Source: Acanthacorydalis orientalis (taxonomy: Eukaryota > Arthropoda > Insecta > Megaloptera > Corydalidae). From it: a DNA stretch of 64,000 nucleotides. Where the stretch lies: positions 23,559,562 to 23,623,561 of the forward strand of contig CM068315.1 in the NCBI GenBank assembly GCA_034766995.1. The letters run 5' to 3'. A program made the position numbers and the translations under genes. Every line of letters starts with the position of its first letter. The first letter of the stretch is position 1. The notes beneath the pieces are model-generated. The model ran no database searches. It saw only the letters and a program-made list of their open reading frames with translations, and had not been told where the DNA came from. Below, one piece after another: positions 45,885 through 58,198 of this stretch.

Positions 45885-46155
45885 AAAATTCTTGAAATAT
45901 TAAAGAATCGAAAAATAAAAAAATAAAAATTACAAAAGTGAATTTAATCAGTATGAAAACTAATTGTCATTTTCATTTTCAAATACTTATTCTTCACAGT
46001 GCACCGTATCCTTAAACGAGAAAAACACTAAGATTTAATAACTTTTAATTTGAACACTTTTTTTATAAATGTCAGTATATTTATTTATTTTTTTGTAAAG
46101 CCATTTGATAAAAAACCCTGTATAAATCGATTTTTTCAAAGTTCTACATTGGAAA
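45885..46155. repeat. Repeat V copy 2, interrupted by repeat W
   Basis: ATTCTTGAAATATTAAAGAATCG at the left and AATCGATTTTTTCAAAGTTC at the right are adjacent in V copy 1 but here are about 190 bp apart. The intervening DNA (about 45926-46112) is a copy of repeat W. Confidence 0.6.
45926..46112. repeat. Repeat W, copy 1
   Basis: Matches the reverse complement of 47205-47398 throughout: ATTACAAAA, TTTTCATTTTCAAATA, GTGCACCGT, TAAACGAGAAAAACACT and CATTTGATAAAAAA. Its right border reads ACCCTG followed by TA. Read inward this is CAGGGT, like a DD41D mariner end. No reading frame. Confidence 0.65.
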
Positions 46156-46259
46156 ATCTCCTTAAGGAGAATAGTTTCATGAAAGAAATACTTAATTCAT
46201 TGTTTTACCAGATAATAGATTTTAATCTCACCTAAATTAAATCATGTGACAGTATTTAT

Positions 46260-46283
46260 ATATGTGTAGAGCATGCACACACG

Positions 46284-46336
<53 letters not shown>
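46260..46336. repeat. (CA)n/(TA)n compound microsatellite
   Basis: CA run followed by TA run. Confidence 0.9.
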
Positions 46337-46338
<2 letters not shown>

Positions 46339-46439
46339 GTATAGAAGTGTTAATTTGTATATTCATTTTAATGTACAAGTTTGTCAACAAAAACCCCTAA
46401 ATAAATATATTAAGATCACAGTTCATTACAGAACAGTTA

Positions 46440-46760
46440 ACTTGACTGAGAGAACAAGCGTTCACTCGAACATATTACTCTGTCGCATTGAGCTGTCACA
46501 CGAAAGTCGTACCCAATCCCTATTTTAAATGGAATTTTTTCCGTCGACTGCTTCTCACTAAATCTCCGTTCCATCCATAATATATTTTTAAATTGCATCG
46601 AGTGCTCAACGTGTATACATACAGACGGTACCTTCGTCTTAAAAATAAATCTCGAGTGCGTAATAAACAAATTATAAAAAAGGAAACAACAAAATCCTAT
46701 ATAATACCCGATAAGGAAAACTTTAAAGGAGGTCAATGACGACGCAGTAGATTCAAGAGT
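46440..46760. promoter_or_regulatory. CpG-bearing island, candidate regulatory DNA
   Basis: Raised GC/CpG without transposon signature. A 99-codon minus-strand frame (46437-46736) runs across it, rich in Phe and Ser and without a recognisable domain. Confidence 0.28.
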
Positions 46761-46984
46761 GGCGGGTAATCTGGTGAATTAACTAAATTCTGGCATGGAT
46801 TTAAAATTCCCTTTAAATGATAATGAGATCAAGTTGTTGATGCGGTTAAAAATTTTTTTTTGCGTTGAACCGAATTTCGAACTTGAATGTTCATTGAACT
46901 TCATTTGATTATCTTTTAAAGTGATTTCGGGTTTTATGTTATCGAGAAAATGTACAGGAATAAATATACACTTTGTACACAAAC

Positions 46985-46986
46985 AA

Positions 46987-47028
<42 letters not shown>

Positions 47029-47126
47029 TTTTATTATTTGCTTTAAGATAAAATTTAAGTAACAAAGTATTTTTTTTATATTTATACATCGTTTTATTAT
47101 ACACCTTGAAATACACGTTTCTTTTT

Positions 47127-47168
<42 letters not shown>

Positions 47169-47208
47169 GAGATATATACTCGTATATATATATATATATA
47201 TATATATA
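46985..47208. repeat. (TA)n tracts
   Basis: TA runs at 46989-47025, 47131-47165 and 47181-47208, with AT-rich DNA between. Confidence 0.9.
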
Positions 47209-47398
47209 GGCTTTTTTATCAAATGATTTTATAAAAAAGTAAATAAAATAATAACATAATAACGTGTTTAAATAGGTATTAAATCATCAAAGTGTTTTTC
47301 TCGTTTAAACACACGGTGCACTTTTAAGAATATTTATTTGAAAATGAAAATAATACAATCAATTTTAATATTGATTAAATTTATTTTTGTAATTAAGT
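47205..47398. repeat. Repeat W, copy 2 (inverted relative to copy 1)
   Basis: See copy 1; about 80 percent identical by eye, opposite orientation, left border abutting (TA)n. Confidence 0.65.
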
Positions 47399-47544
47399 TC
47401 TACAGATTTTATTATATATTAATACCTCCCTAACAAATAATAGAAATTAATAAAGTATACACACAAATAATCTGTGTAAGATGTAAGTCATTTATTTTTA
47501 TATAAGAAAAGTTAATAATAATTAACATAAAAAAAACACAATCT

Positions 47545-47690
47545 TAAAATGTGTATTAATTTTTTTTATTCTAAAGTTTCAGTGAATACAATATTTTAAA
47601 TAATTTTTTATCAGTTTTACACTGAAATCGTATTTCACATGACTGATATTAACCAATCAGATGACGAATAAGTTACGGGAACGGCGTCAT
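47545..47690 (-). repeat. Dispersed repeat U, copy 2
   Basis: Read on the minus strand it gives TGATTGGTTAATATCAGTCA, CAGTGTAAAACTGATAAAAA and CACTGAAACTTTAGAATAAA, colinear with copies at 28590, 52564 and 61845. Confidence 0.6.
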
Positions 47691-47699
47691 CACTGTTTC

Positions 47700-49600
47700 A
47701 TTTTTATAATATAAAAAGATAATCGTTTTTTGATTTAATTTGACAAAAATACTCAACTGAGTAAGGATTGAATTATATTTATTTCTAGTTTCGAAGAAAT
47801 TACATTATTTTATTTATTAATAACAGTATAAAATATAGAACATATCAATATTTTTTATCATTGTAGCCACGTTCATTTTTGCAATGTCCTTCACTTTTCC
47901 ATAAATTAATTAATTTTTTTGATAAAAAAATGTCTTCAATTAATTATTATTTATGTGCGGTTCGAAAACAATGAAAAGATCTTCAGAACGCCTAAGTATA
48001 AAAACATTTTTCTATACATTGATTAATTTCGATCTGAATTTTTTTGAGATCTATTAATGAGTGAAAAATACATATATGAAAGGAATTTGAAATGTCCAAT
48101 ACATTTTATTCAAAATAGAAATTTTTAAACAATAAATAACTCAAAGAATTATAATTTTTTCTTCAATCATTTCAACTTCATAAAAGATATTTTTTAATGG
48201 ATTGTTTAAAAAAATACTTATATAAGAGAAAATCTTTCATTTTCTTTAAAAGAATACAAGGAAGTTTATTTAATGAGGATTTATAAGCAGTTACTTGTAT
48301 CATCTTAATGCTAGATCACATATTGTGATAAATGAGTCAGAAGTAAAAGCATTCCAGTTTGACTCACCGTCTTTTCTACACGTTGAAATAGAAATAAACG
48401 ATTTCTTCAATTCCTCCCAACGTTAGAATAAATTAAAAATAGTATTTAATTGTTAAACGAATGATTTATTTGTTTCCGAATATAAAATATTTTTTAATTT
48501 GTTTCATACCTGTATTTAAATTTATTTTTCTTATTCTTAAGGTGACTATTCTTTTTTTCCTTCTTTTCAACTATTCAGTATCCATCTAAAGATCTCGAAA
48601 GATGAACCGCCATTCGAGATACACAAATAAAGAAGACTGAACTCAAGGACAAGGAGATAATATAAAACTTTTTATAACGAATCCATAAACTGTAAGATTG
48701 ATAAAAGTTGTATCTAGTAAGTAGATTATACGTTTAAATATACTTTTATTTAAAGAAAAAATAAAATAGATCATTCTATTTATTCTATTTATTATCATTC
48801 TATTTATTTAAAAATAAAATTTTACCTTTTTTAAGAAGGAACATTCGAAAAAATAATTGATTTTTTTTAATTGCTATATGGGATTTTAATTATCACTAGG
48901 ACACAAAACATGTTTCTATAAAGAAAACACAAACTTAAAACCATGTTAAATAAACATAGTTAGATTGAATTTAGACTTTTTTTATATGTCTGTAGATTTT
49001 CTTTATATGTAACTGAAGATTTTTTTTATATGTGAATGAAAATGTATACCTAGAACGCATCTTCAAAAAACATGTTAAAAACATAACAAGAAATATTAAT
49101 TTTAAAAGTGAAATGATAATTTAATTACAGAAAAGCAAATAAAAATATTGATATTCAACTCCGAACAATGAATAGTGCTTAATTTTTTAGTTAATTAGAT
49201 TCATTCATTGTAATTTTATCATATTATAACTAATATGAGAAAATATTGAAGCAATTGATTTAATTTGTTTCAATAATTCCAATTAATTACTTAATATTGT
49301 TTGTTTTTTGATTGATAATTTATTCATTTAAATATTTAATAACATTGAGTAATAGTTTAACTCTTTATGCATTGTAGAGACTTTCAAATATTATAAACTG
49401 ATATTAAATAATCAATGATTTGTCATTCACCTCATAGAAGTTTTAAGTTCGAAATAAAAAATCTGTTCAAGAAGTTACAGTTCTTCAAATAATTTTATTT
49501 TATTATTTTGTGCTTCCAAATGTTACTCTTTTTACATTTTTAGTATTTGATGAATTCATTGAACAGAGAGTTAAAATGAATTACCTACAGAGTTATAATC
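47700..49600. other. AT-rich unique DNA with small repeats
   Basis: A short minisatellite of three units of about 24 bp (TTTTTTTATATGT core) lies at 48974-49038. The 20-mer ATATTAAATAATCAATGATT at 49401-49420 also occurs at 44874-44893, with weaker similarity around both. No gene recognised. Confidence 0.5.
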
Positions 49601-49689
49601 TAAAATAATATGTGTGTGTGTGTGTCTGTAGAATTCTATGATCATTCGTGTATCTATGCACTGAAATCGAAATAAACCCTAATCTGAAT

Positions 49690-50060
49690 GCAAACACATC
49701 GCATAAAAAATAGTGTACTTGCGAATGGATTATATTTTCAAGAGAGAAACGAACACACACACTTATTTCATCACGCTTATCGTACATCAGTGTCTATTTG
49801 ATAGCAGACGTCTTACATTACATACGAGTCGAGCATGTGCGTGTGTAAGAGATCAGTGTAGGGTTTCTAAGGAAATCGCCAATGATAAATCTTGTCGAAC
49901 ATTTGACACTGAGGTCTACGACTCCGTGAAAACTTTGTACACGATAATGTTCTCGAATTTGTTGTACTCACTGCAAAGACTCTGTGATATATGAAACGTA
50001 TTTGTATCGATTTAAAATATATTAAAGGTGGCGCGGGAAATCTCCGTCGAGAAAAAATTG
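49690..50060. promoter_or_regulatory. CpG-bearing island, candidate regulatory DNA or exon
   Basis: Raised GC/CpG. A plus-strand frame from ATG 49725 to the stop at 49994 (89 codons) has fairly balanced composition with several Cys, but no signal peptide, motif or splice context that I can identify. Ends with GGTGGCGCGGGAAATCTCCG near 50027. Confidence 0.3.
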
Positions 50061-50191
50061 TAGACCACGAACATATTCTTAGCGAGAAGACTGAGACTCT
50101 CTCTGTATCTTATATTTATGCAAGAAATGTTTAACTTACGAATCTTGAAAACTTGTTCGAAATCTAAATTTAAGTATCAGCTTTGTTTGTA

Positions 50192-51818
50192 CAGGGTAGT
50201 TAGCGCAAAAAGAACGAAGCGGTTCGATTAGTTAATCATTTTTTTGGTTAAATGTTTTTTCTTCTCTTCTTTATAGAATTTTATAAACAAAACATGAAGA
50301 ATTTGTCATGAATATATATATATATATAGAGAGAGAGAGACAGATAGAGAGAGATAAATAGATAGAGAGATATAGATACCAAATAAACAGTAAAATAAAT
50401 TTACTATTTCTAAGAAATTAAAGTTTGAATGAGTTCTGCACATCAAGTGAATATTCTGTGTTACATTTACTAATATTTGTGATAATTACATGATTATATA
50501 ATAATCAATAACTGAATTTAAATTTTATAGTAGTAGCCAGTATCATATAAAACAAACACTTAATACTAGTGAAATATATTTTCTTCTGGCATTATTTAAA
50601 TCGTATTTTACTCAAGAAGTATATTGGTAAAATGAATAATTAATAATATTTTGTTTAAATGTTTTATTTTCTTTTTTTCAGAATTTTATAAATAAAACAT
50701 AGAGAATTTATCAGTGGAAAAGTATATGAAGGAGCAAGGTACCAAAATAATTTTATTTTGAAAATCGTCGTGCCATTGTTTTATGCAGAGAGCATATCGT
50801 TGTGATTTTAATGTTTGAACAAGATAAACAGAGTTAATGATTCATCGTTGGGTTGTACATGCAGTTAGAAACCGTCCAGGATTTGAAAGACATTTTTCGG
50901 CTCTAACTGAATAAAATGTTCAACGTGTACAGGAAAGTACCGAGTAAAGTCATGAAATGTCATCTAGAAGATGTTCAACTCAACTTGGAATATCTCGGTG
51001 GTAACAGTAAAGGATATTGGCTGCATTAAAAATGTTCTCATACAAAGTGCAACTTGTACAAGAGTTAAAGCAAACAGATTATCAGAACCACCTAGATTAT
51101 GCAATTCGTTTTCCCCAACAAGTAAAAGAAAATAATGAATTTAATCATAATTTGATGATGAGTGATGAAGCTTATTTCCACTTAAATTGCTTCGTGAAGA
51201 GACAAAACTGTAGATATGGGTTACAAAGAATTAAAGAGCACTTCAGCAGCGACAATTACATCCACTTAAGTGTCTTGTTTAGTGCGTAGTAACGTCCGAA
51301 AGAATTACAGGCTCTTATTTCTTATTAAATAAAGACGGAACTGCTGCACAAATGGTTCTCAATATCGTGTGATGATAGAAACATTTTTTGAGACCAATTG
51401 TTGATAATCATTCACAGATGTAGTCTTAACAAGATATAGTGATATTACACACAGAAAAACCTGTTATGAAACTTTTACAGGACATTTTGCCTGGTTTGAG
51501 TCCTCCCGATTTTTTTATTCGGAGCTACTAAATGAACGTATACACGTCAACAATCAAAAACCATTCTGCAGCTAAAGAACAACATACGAGAAGAAATTCG
51601 AGCGTTATGTCGAGAATTCCTGGGAGAAGCGTACCTTAGAAAAAGCTTGACTTTCTGAAGTCGAAACTAGGCATGACTTACGTGATGTCATTTTTCATGT
51701 GAAATCATGAGAAATTCCCCATTCGAATACACTATATTTTGGAAAATAAAAAACAATGAAAAAATTATAAAACAAAAAATATTGTTTTAAAATCTTTCGT
51801 TCTTTTTGCGCCAGTCTC
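50192..51818 (+). mobile_element. DD41D mariner, 1627 bp, decayed
   Basis: The ends share GCGCAAAAAGAACGAA (50203-50218 and inverted at 51797-51812), flanked by TA at 50190-50191 and 51819-51820. It is longer than usual because a 60-bp subterminal block is duplicated (50246-50308 and 50653-50713), with (GA)n-rich DNA between the copies. Confidence 0.8.
50715..51710 (+). pseudogene. DD41D (rosa-like) mariner transposase pseudogene
   Basis: Frameshifted plus-strand codons spell the family in order: VVHAVRNRPGFERHFSALTE, VQRVQEST, STQLGISR (second HTH), then an open frame at 51017-51289 with MFSYKVQLVQELKQTDYQ, MMSDEAYFHLNCFVKRQNCR (first Asp kept). Then IGPYFLLNKDG-like codons near 51305 and a degraded region where the second Asp should lie, SRFFYSELLNERIHVNNQKP (WGY..VY region) and LRDVIFH near 51685. 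The third Asp region (LSPPDFFI, near 51495-51520) keeps an Asp but the frame is broken. Inactive. Confidence 0.8.
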
Positions 51819-51819
51819 T

Positions 51820-52563
51820 ATTTTTGAATAACAACAATCCGAAGTTGTAGTTACTAATATATTACGAGGGCGGCTCGTGTACTCACTGAGGAGTAGGGGA
51901 ACATCTGTATATATTTTCATATAATAAATGAAACCGATTATCTTTTTTATAGAAACGAATTAAATGTTCATCGACACGAATAATCTGTTTCATTTGTTCT
52001 CTACTGTCATTATAATCGAACATAGTTATTGGTAATAATGCAATTTTTATTATAACTAAATATCAAATGTTCGGATCGTTAAACAATAACAACAAAATTA
52101 TTCATAATCGAACATGTCCGTTTGTATATAAACTACTTTTTTGTCGATGTGTGCATTTTAAAACATTTAAAAAACTAAGTAATTCAATGTGACTTTCATC
52201 TTATCGTACAGAAAGCTTTTGTATATATAACTAGACTTAAAACAGTAGAATAGAGAGATATGTTCGAGTTGACGGTATTTACTTTAATCTTGTGAGGATT
52301 TGGATCGCTTTTGTTGAACTGTATTAAACGTTCATTTTGCTTACATTACATTACTACTCAATTATTATTTGTTTAACGATAGATTCAGTCCTTTGTAAAT
52401 ATCTTGATTGAATGTCTAGAATTCATAGCGGTATCACTGACAGATATAGCAAGTTATAATCAGAATTGTCCAGTTAAAAAGAAATTAAAATGAAAAAATA
52501 TGTAAGAAAGAAATATATAAGTTAAAACATATTGTTCTTGATGATGATAATTAAATCTTTTAT
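51820..52563. other. AT-rich unique DNA
   Basis: A TACGAGGGCGGCTCG string at 51865 resembles a mariner end but has no partner. No gene recognised. Confidence 0.45.
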
Positions 52564-52880
52564 ATCTCTCCATAATTAAAAATCTGTCCCATGCACACCT
52601 TTTGAAAATTGTATTCGTGTTCTGATTGGTTGAGGGCGATTCCGTGATCTCTGATTGGTTGGTATCAGTCACATTATGTAGCACTCTCACTGAAACTGAT
52701 AAAAAAAATTATTCAAAATGTTGAATTTACTGAAGCTTTAGAATAAAGGAATTGTTACACTTTTAAATATTATATTTTGTTGTAAATCCTTATAAAATTT
52801 TCCAATAAAAATTTGAACACTTACATTTTACGCAGATTATTTCTACATATAATTTATTAATTGTTAGGGGTTTAAAGTAG
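52564..52880 (+). repeat. Dispersed repeat U, copy 3
   Basis: ATTCGTGTTCTGATTGGTTG, CTGATTGGTTGGTATCAGTC, ACTGATAAAAAAAATTATTC and GAAGCTTTAGAATAAA align with copies 1, 2 and 5. Confidence 0.6.
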
Positions 52881-52904
52881 ATAAATAAAACTAGTTTTAA
52901 CACA

Positions 52905-53025
52905 CATAGCGTTTTTAAATGTTACATTTTACACTTTAAAGTTGACACATAAAACGAGAAAAAAATATTTTAATTCCAAACAGACTTCCGATTGGTTCAA
53001 TTTAAAACCACCGAATTATTTTTTC
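52905..53025 (-). mobile_element. Mariner MITE fragment H (family M)
   Basis: GTTTTTAAATGTTACA, ATAAAACGAGAAAA, GGTTCAATTTAAAACCACCG and AATTATTTTTTCCAC align with the right-hand 140 bp of MITE C (the transposase 5' side). The rest of the element is absent. Confidence 0.55.
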
Positions 53026-53029
53026 CACG

Positions 53030-53581
53030 AAATATATTCAATATTTCTTTTGTTGAAACCAAATCAATCTTTTATTTCAACATTAAAATCTGGTAGTCAT
53101 GTTTATGACAATATTATATTTTTTCCTTAACAGACATCAATTTTTTAAATTTAAAATTATGAACTAAATCTAATAAGACGTTAAGAGAAACAATTAATTT
53201 AATTTTATAAATATATCAAAAATCAATATCTATTTAAATTATTTCAATTGAATTTTCTGCTAAATCCAAATAATTCTTATAGAAGATACAAATAAGTGTA
53301 ATAATATTACTTTCATACTAAAATATTAATCATAAATGCTATTATTAAATAGTAAAATAAAATACTGGATTAACGTGAAACAGGAAATACGTTGAAAATG
53401 TATGATTCTACCAGTAATTATTTCCCTCTTTATAAATAAATTATTCTGTATCCAATTACTAAATAAATTAAGAAGATAATTTATCCGAGCATGTTGACCT
53501 TATTCTCAAAACAACTATGAAAATACAAACACTTACATACATACATTCATACATACACATATACATATATATATATATATG

Positions 53582-53633
<52 letters not shown>

Positions 53634-54240
53634 TACTAACGTTTCGACTCCATACTCTTACGTATATGATACATAATTTCCACATGGATAGGCATCAAAG
53701 AAACTGGTACACATTTGGGATATAATAAATTATGGGTCACGAAAAAAGACGACAAAGATACTACTTTTATGTTTTTACTCGCATCTTTGGTAGGGTGAAA
53801 ATTGAAAAAATTCGTCGAATCACATTAATATTCAGGACTGTTTCATTGAAAACATTCACTATCTCTTTTATGAAAAAAAATATCATGCATGGAAGACGAA
53901 TATGTAATTCGAGGAAAACATTTTTTCATTTTTTTTTACTGATTCGTCATTCACTTTTTAATGATGTGTGTACATGTACAAAAATTTGATGGTCTTGGAA
54001 ATATTTTGTAGTGTTATTTTAATGGATTGGAATTGATGAAGGACAAGTATGGAAAAATATAACAGTAGATTGTATAAAAAGTGATTTTTATAGTTCTCGA
54101 TTTTATATTTGATCGAAATATCTTGAATTACTAGTAGAGAACAATTCATTAATTTCTCATAAAGCATACAAGAAATAAACAAGAATAAAAAAGAAACTAG
54201 AATAAATAAACTGATACTTTATCATATATTCGTATCAATG
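53030..54240. other. AT-rich DNA with one (TA)n tract
   Basis: Compound (CATA)/(TA)n at 53535-53629. No gene recognised; the 85-codon frame at 53732-53989 has no domain. Confidence 0.5.
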
Positions 54241-54244
54241 TTTT

Positions 54245-55507
54245 AAAAATGAATCAAATTGTATTGCTCCTTGAACGATTGATTTAAAAAATTAACAAAT
54301 ATTGAATCAGTGCGAAAGTTCGCATACGATTCAATAGGTGGTGTTAAGAATGCCGTATGGCGGCGCTCGTGATTGAAATGTATATATCATTTGTATTCAT
54401 GTTGTACATCATTTTAAAGGTGACAGTCACAGCTGTAATTTAAACATCAGACGCGTTTGTTTCGATTCGATTTTTGTGTAAGAAAATTTTTTTCGAAATG
54501 GATAACGAAAAGATACACTTTCGTCACGTTATGTTGCACGAGTTTCGGAAAGAAATAACCGTCGCCGCAGAAATGAAAAATATTCGGGAGGTTTATTTGG
54601 ACCATGCAATATCACTTTCAACTGTGCAGTAATGGTTTGCTGCTTGGTGATTTTAACCTCGAATACCAACCCCGCTATGGACGGCTAAACTCGTCTCTAA
54701 TTAACAATAACTTACGAATTTCGACGGAAGAGTTTGCTAAGACACTCAACGTTGGCAAATCGACTGTATTTCGACATTTAAAGAAGCTTGGGTTCACGTT
54801 GAAGCTCAATACGTGAGTGCCACATTCGCTGTCTGAAAAAAATCAAGTTTGATCGCATCTCTTTGGCAGTCTCTTTGCTTGAACATCTCGACAGAGAGCG
54901 GTGAAATTGGATAGATTAGTAACTGGCGATGAGAAATGGATCCTGTATAATAACGTCCGATACAAACGAACGTGGAAACAAGCGAATGAAAAGGCAGAAC
55001 TAGTCGCCAATGCTGGAATGCATCTGATGAAGGTGTTTCGGTGTATTTGGTGTGATTGCAAAGGTGTTGTTTATTTTGAGTTACTCTCACGGAGTGAAAC
55101 GATTACTAAAGAGAAGTAACTGTCAACTAACTAAACTAAACACAGCAATTAAAGAAAAGCGTCCGATTTTAACCAATCTCAAGGGGATCATCTTCCACCA
55201 CGACAACGCAAAACTACATACAGCAAAACTGATTGCAAAAATTGAAGCAGTTGAAATGGGAAATCATATCGCATCCACCGCAATCTTCGGACATTGTATT
55301 TTAGGATTATCATTTGTTTCGATCGCTGATGAACAATTTAAAAGTTAAAAAAATTGACATCGTGGAAGCCGTCAAAAACCACCTCACTGGGTTCTTTTGC
55401 CTAATAACCGCTCAGCTTTTACGAACGAAGAATCCAGTAGCTGCCTGAAAAATGAATCACATTGTATTACTTTTTGAACAATTATTTTAAAAATTAACAA
55501 ATAGTAT
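54245..55507 (+). mobile_element. Mellifera-like mariner between copies of its own 3' end
   Basis: A 58-59 bp block at 54245-54303 is repeated directly at 55448-55505 (about 8 differences). The right copy is the 3' end of the mariner open region at 54498-55440. The left copy suggests the 3' tip of another, otherwise lost, mariner lying head-to-tail. Clear terminal inverted repeats could not be fixed. Confidence 0.6.
54498..55448 (+). pseudogene. Mariner transposase pseudogene (mellifera-like, DD34D)
   Basis: From ATG 54498: MDNEKIHFRHVMLHEFRKEI, then decay with STVQ*WFA. A second frame at 54604-54816 has NNLRISTEEFAKTLNVGKST and FRHLKKLGFTLKLNT (second HTH). From 54901 it reads RLVTGDEKWILYNNVRYKRT (first Asp), KVFRCIWCDCKGVVYFELLS and ETITKEK, a stop and shift, then LNTAIKEKRPIL, GIIFHHDNAKLHTAK (second Asp), and by another shift SSDIVF*DYHLFRSL, where the third Asp is kept, and VEAVKNHLTGFF. 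At least four frameshifts or stops; inactive. TGDEKW, YNN and the C-terminal words match the mellifera group as I know it. Confidence 0.88.
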
Positions 55508-55509
55508 CA

Positions 55510-56965
55510 CTGAGTTCTTTTATCTACACATTTTTTTTTATTTCTTTTTCTAATCTTTACTAATAAGTACGAATTAAGAAAACATGTATTTCTTTTCTGA
55601 ATCCAAGTTAAAAATAATTAATAATATAACTAAACATCGTCCAGACTGTGGAAGAAAATCACTTTTATTCAACAAATTTTATTTAGAATGAATATTTAAA
55701 TTTTGTAGAATAACAACGAATTACCTAAACAGAAACTTTGTAAATAGCTCTACGAAAATTCACTTGTAAACGTTTATGTAAGGCTTAAAACCCTAAAATA
55801 TATTATAGAATTAATTAATTTCTAATAAAATTAATTAATTAATTTCTAATTAAATTTGAGTAAATGGACAATAAAAAAGAACGACAGATCGTCAACATTT
55901 CGTATAAATAACAACATATAAAAAAAGAAGATATTTTTAATGTAAATGAATGTTAAGTAGCGAATCTGCGTGTTACCTTTCTCATTATAAAAGAAAAATG
56001 AATGCAATTTTCGGTACTTTTTATACTAAACACTGAGTTTTATCTGTCGTTCGGGATAAAAAATGTCATCTGGTGTAGACAAGGGTTGAAAAGAAAGACA
56101 TTCCGTTTTAATCCGTTGAACCGCATTTAATTCTTTTTTAAATGCCAAACATGTGACTTTTTTGTGTATGTTTGTTCGTGTTGAGATTATCGTCGGAAAT
56201 TTTTTTTATATTTTTATCTCTTCGTACTGAATAAAAATCTTAGTACAAAGTCTCGAATCAATTTTTGAAATATTAATTAGATTGTTGCTTTCTTTTTTCG
56301 TTTGAGGTATTTTTATTATTCGGAACGATTTAATTTGAAAATTAATTAAAAAATCAAATTGTTTTATGAGAAGTTAAGGAAATTTCTATAAAAATTAAAC
56401 TTTTACAATTCTAATTACTTGACTGTGCTGTGTTTAAACTTGAAATGTATTCGATGTATAAAAAAGAAATTACGTCTCGAACATAAACGCGGCAGTCTAT
56501 TTTTAGTCATTTTAAATTTTAAAAAGTTTCCTAACAAGCTGAAATATCAAGAAGAACAAGCCATTATCTTTTTTTTTTAAAAGAATCAGTTTCAATTTCT
56601 TTATTTTCTCAAACATATACACATTACGTACTTAATCTGTTATTAAAAATTATATTTCTGAATAAATCAATAAAAAGAAATATTGTATAACTCTTTGTAG
56701 TACTTTAAATTTGATCAGAGGTATAAAACCTTAACTTTATTAAACTTGTGATTATTATAAAAAATTAATAATATTATTAACTATTTAATACTTATACGAT
56801 CCTTGGATGAATTTTAACTCAATTATATTTTAACATACTATATAACTAGTTAACGATACAAGTTATAACTTTGTTCTCTTTGCTGTTTATTTAAAAATAT
56901 AATCACAGATAATAAAGGCCAATATGAAATATATAAAATTATTTATAGCTCAATACATGGAAAAC
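55510..56965. other. AT-rich unique DNA
   Basis: No gene or transposon recognised. Confidence 0.5.
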
Positions 56966-58117
56966 TTACACTAGCGGTCTTCGGGTGAAAATTCACCCAT
57001 CATGTAATATTGTATGTTTATATATAAATAACGTGTTTATAAACGCACGAACATTGATGAGTCAGTGGCCATGACACACGAAAAAAGATAATGAAGAACT
57101 GTATGCAGAGAGTGGTGATATCTCCGAGAATGAAGAAAATATCGTGCCTATTCCAGAAGTACTCTCAGAGGCTACTTATAGATCAAAAGATAAGTAAGTT
57201 ACATAAACAAATGTAATGAGCAAACAATAAGGAAAGACACGAGCTGAAAATATAATAAAAGATAAAATTAGAAGAACACGTTACGCTACCTCTCGAATCG
57301 GAAGTATCAAAGATGCTTTGAATTATGCTTTACCCAATCTATAGAAAAGATCGTTATTGACAACACAAATATAGAGGGTCAGCGAGTATTTGGTGAAAAT
57401 TGGAAAGACGTAGATCATATTATAATTCAAGTTTATATTGGAATACTCATTTTAGCCGGTGTGTATATGCTGATGAAAAAAGCTACCAGAAATAATTGAT
57501 TTTTATAACAAGATAAAAGCGAGTGTTGATACACTGGAACAATTGGTCGGTACTTATATAGTAAAAAGGAAAAACCAACCACCGGCCATTATGTTTATTT
57601 TTCAATATAATTGATATATTTCGGGTCAACGCTTATGTTCTGTGCTGAGAAACAGAACCTCCTTGGAATAAAAGTAAATTATTTCCAAACGTTTGTTTCT
57701 GGAAGAACTTGGATTTCAGTTAGTATACGAAGAAATACTGTGACGACAGAAGAAACCACACGGTCATGGATCACTGCACTTTATCAACATCTTTCAAGAG
57801 GATGCTAATGTACTTGAAGACTTTTCACAACCATCCACTTCAAAAGAAAAATCTAATGTAGAAAAGAAAAATAATATCTTTAGGAACTCGGTGCCAAATT
57901 TGTACCGAAAAAGACCGTAAAGCATATTCGGTATGTGAAAATTGTAAAATATATATATGTGGTGAGAATAAAAAAACAATGTATATTTTTGCGATAATTG
58001 TAAAGAATATAAATGTAATAGCATAAAATAAATAATGAAAAAAAATCTAAGGTATTTTAATAATTTACGTTTAAAAATCATATGTGTTATTTATTACCCA
58101 CGAGGACTTCATGCGTT
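56966..58117 (+). mobile_element. Internally deleted piggyBac-like element 2
   Basis: The left end CACTAGCGGTCTTCGGGTGA and the right region, inverted, CATGAAGTCCTCGTGGGT can be aligned with gaps as diverged piggyBac-type ends. The TTAA targets are decayed (TTAC at the left, no exact TTAA at the right), so the borders are approximate. It differs in end sequence from the element at 30718. Confidence 0.6.
57055..58030 (+). pseudogene. PiggyBac-like transposase, core deleted
   Basis: Plus-strand codons give an acidic start (ESGDISENEENIV), FTQSIEKIVIDNTNIEGQRV, WKDVDHIIIQVYIGILILAG and VYM near 57470. They then jump to KLPEIIDFYNKIKASVDTLE, the conserved stretch after the catalytic core, and QLVGTYIVKRKNQPPAIMF. 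Next come EELGFQLVYEE and a Cys-rich end: CQICTEKDRKAYSVCENCKI, YICG, CDNCKEYKC. The middle of the protein is missing. Several frameshifts and stops. The Cys-rich domain is that of piggyBac transposases, where it helps bind the element's ends. Confidence 0.85.
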
Positions 58118-58198
58118 ATTTTTTCGGAAGAGTATCGTATGAGTCTTAATTATAAATTAATTATCTCTCGAAAAATCATTAAGATCAGTGTTGAAAAT

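Noticed and set aside
46437..46736. 99-codon minus-strand frame in the island at 46.4-46.8 kb
   Set aside because: No start context, splice signal or domain. Length is within chance for this composition.
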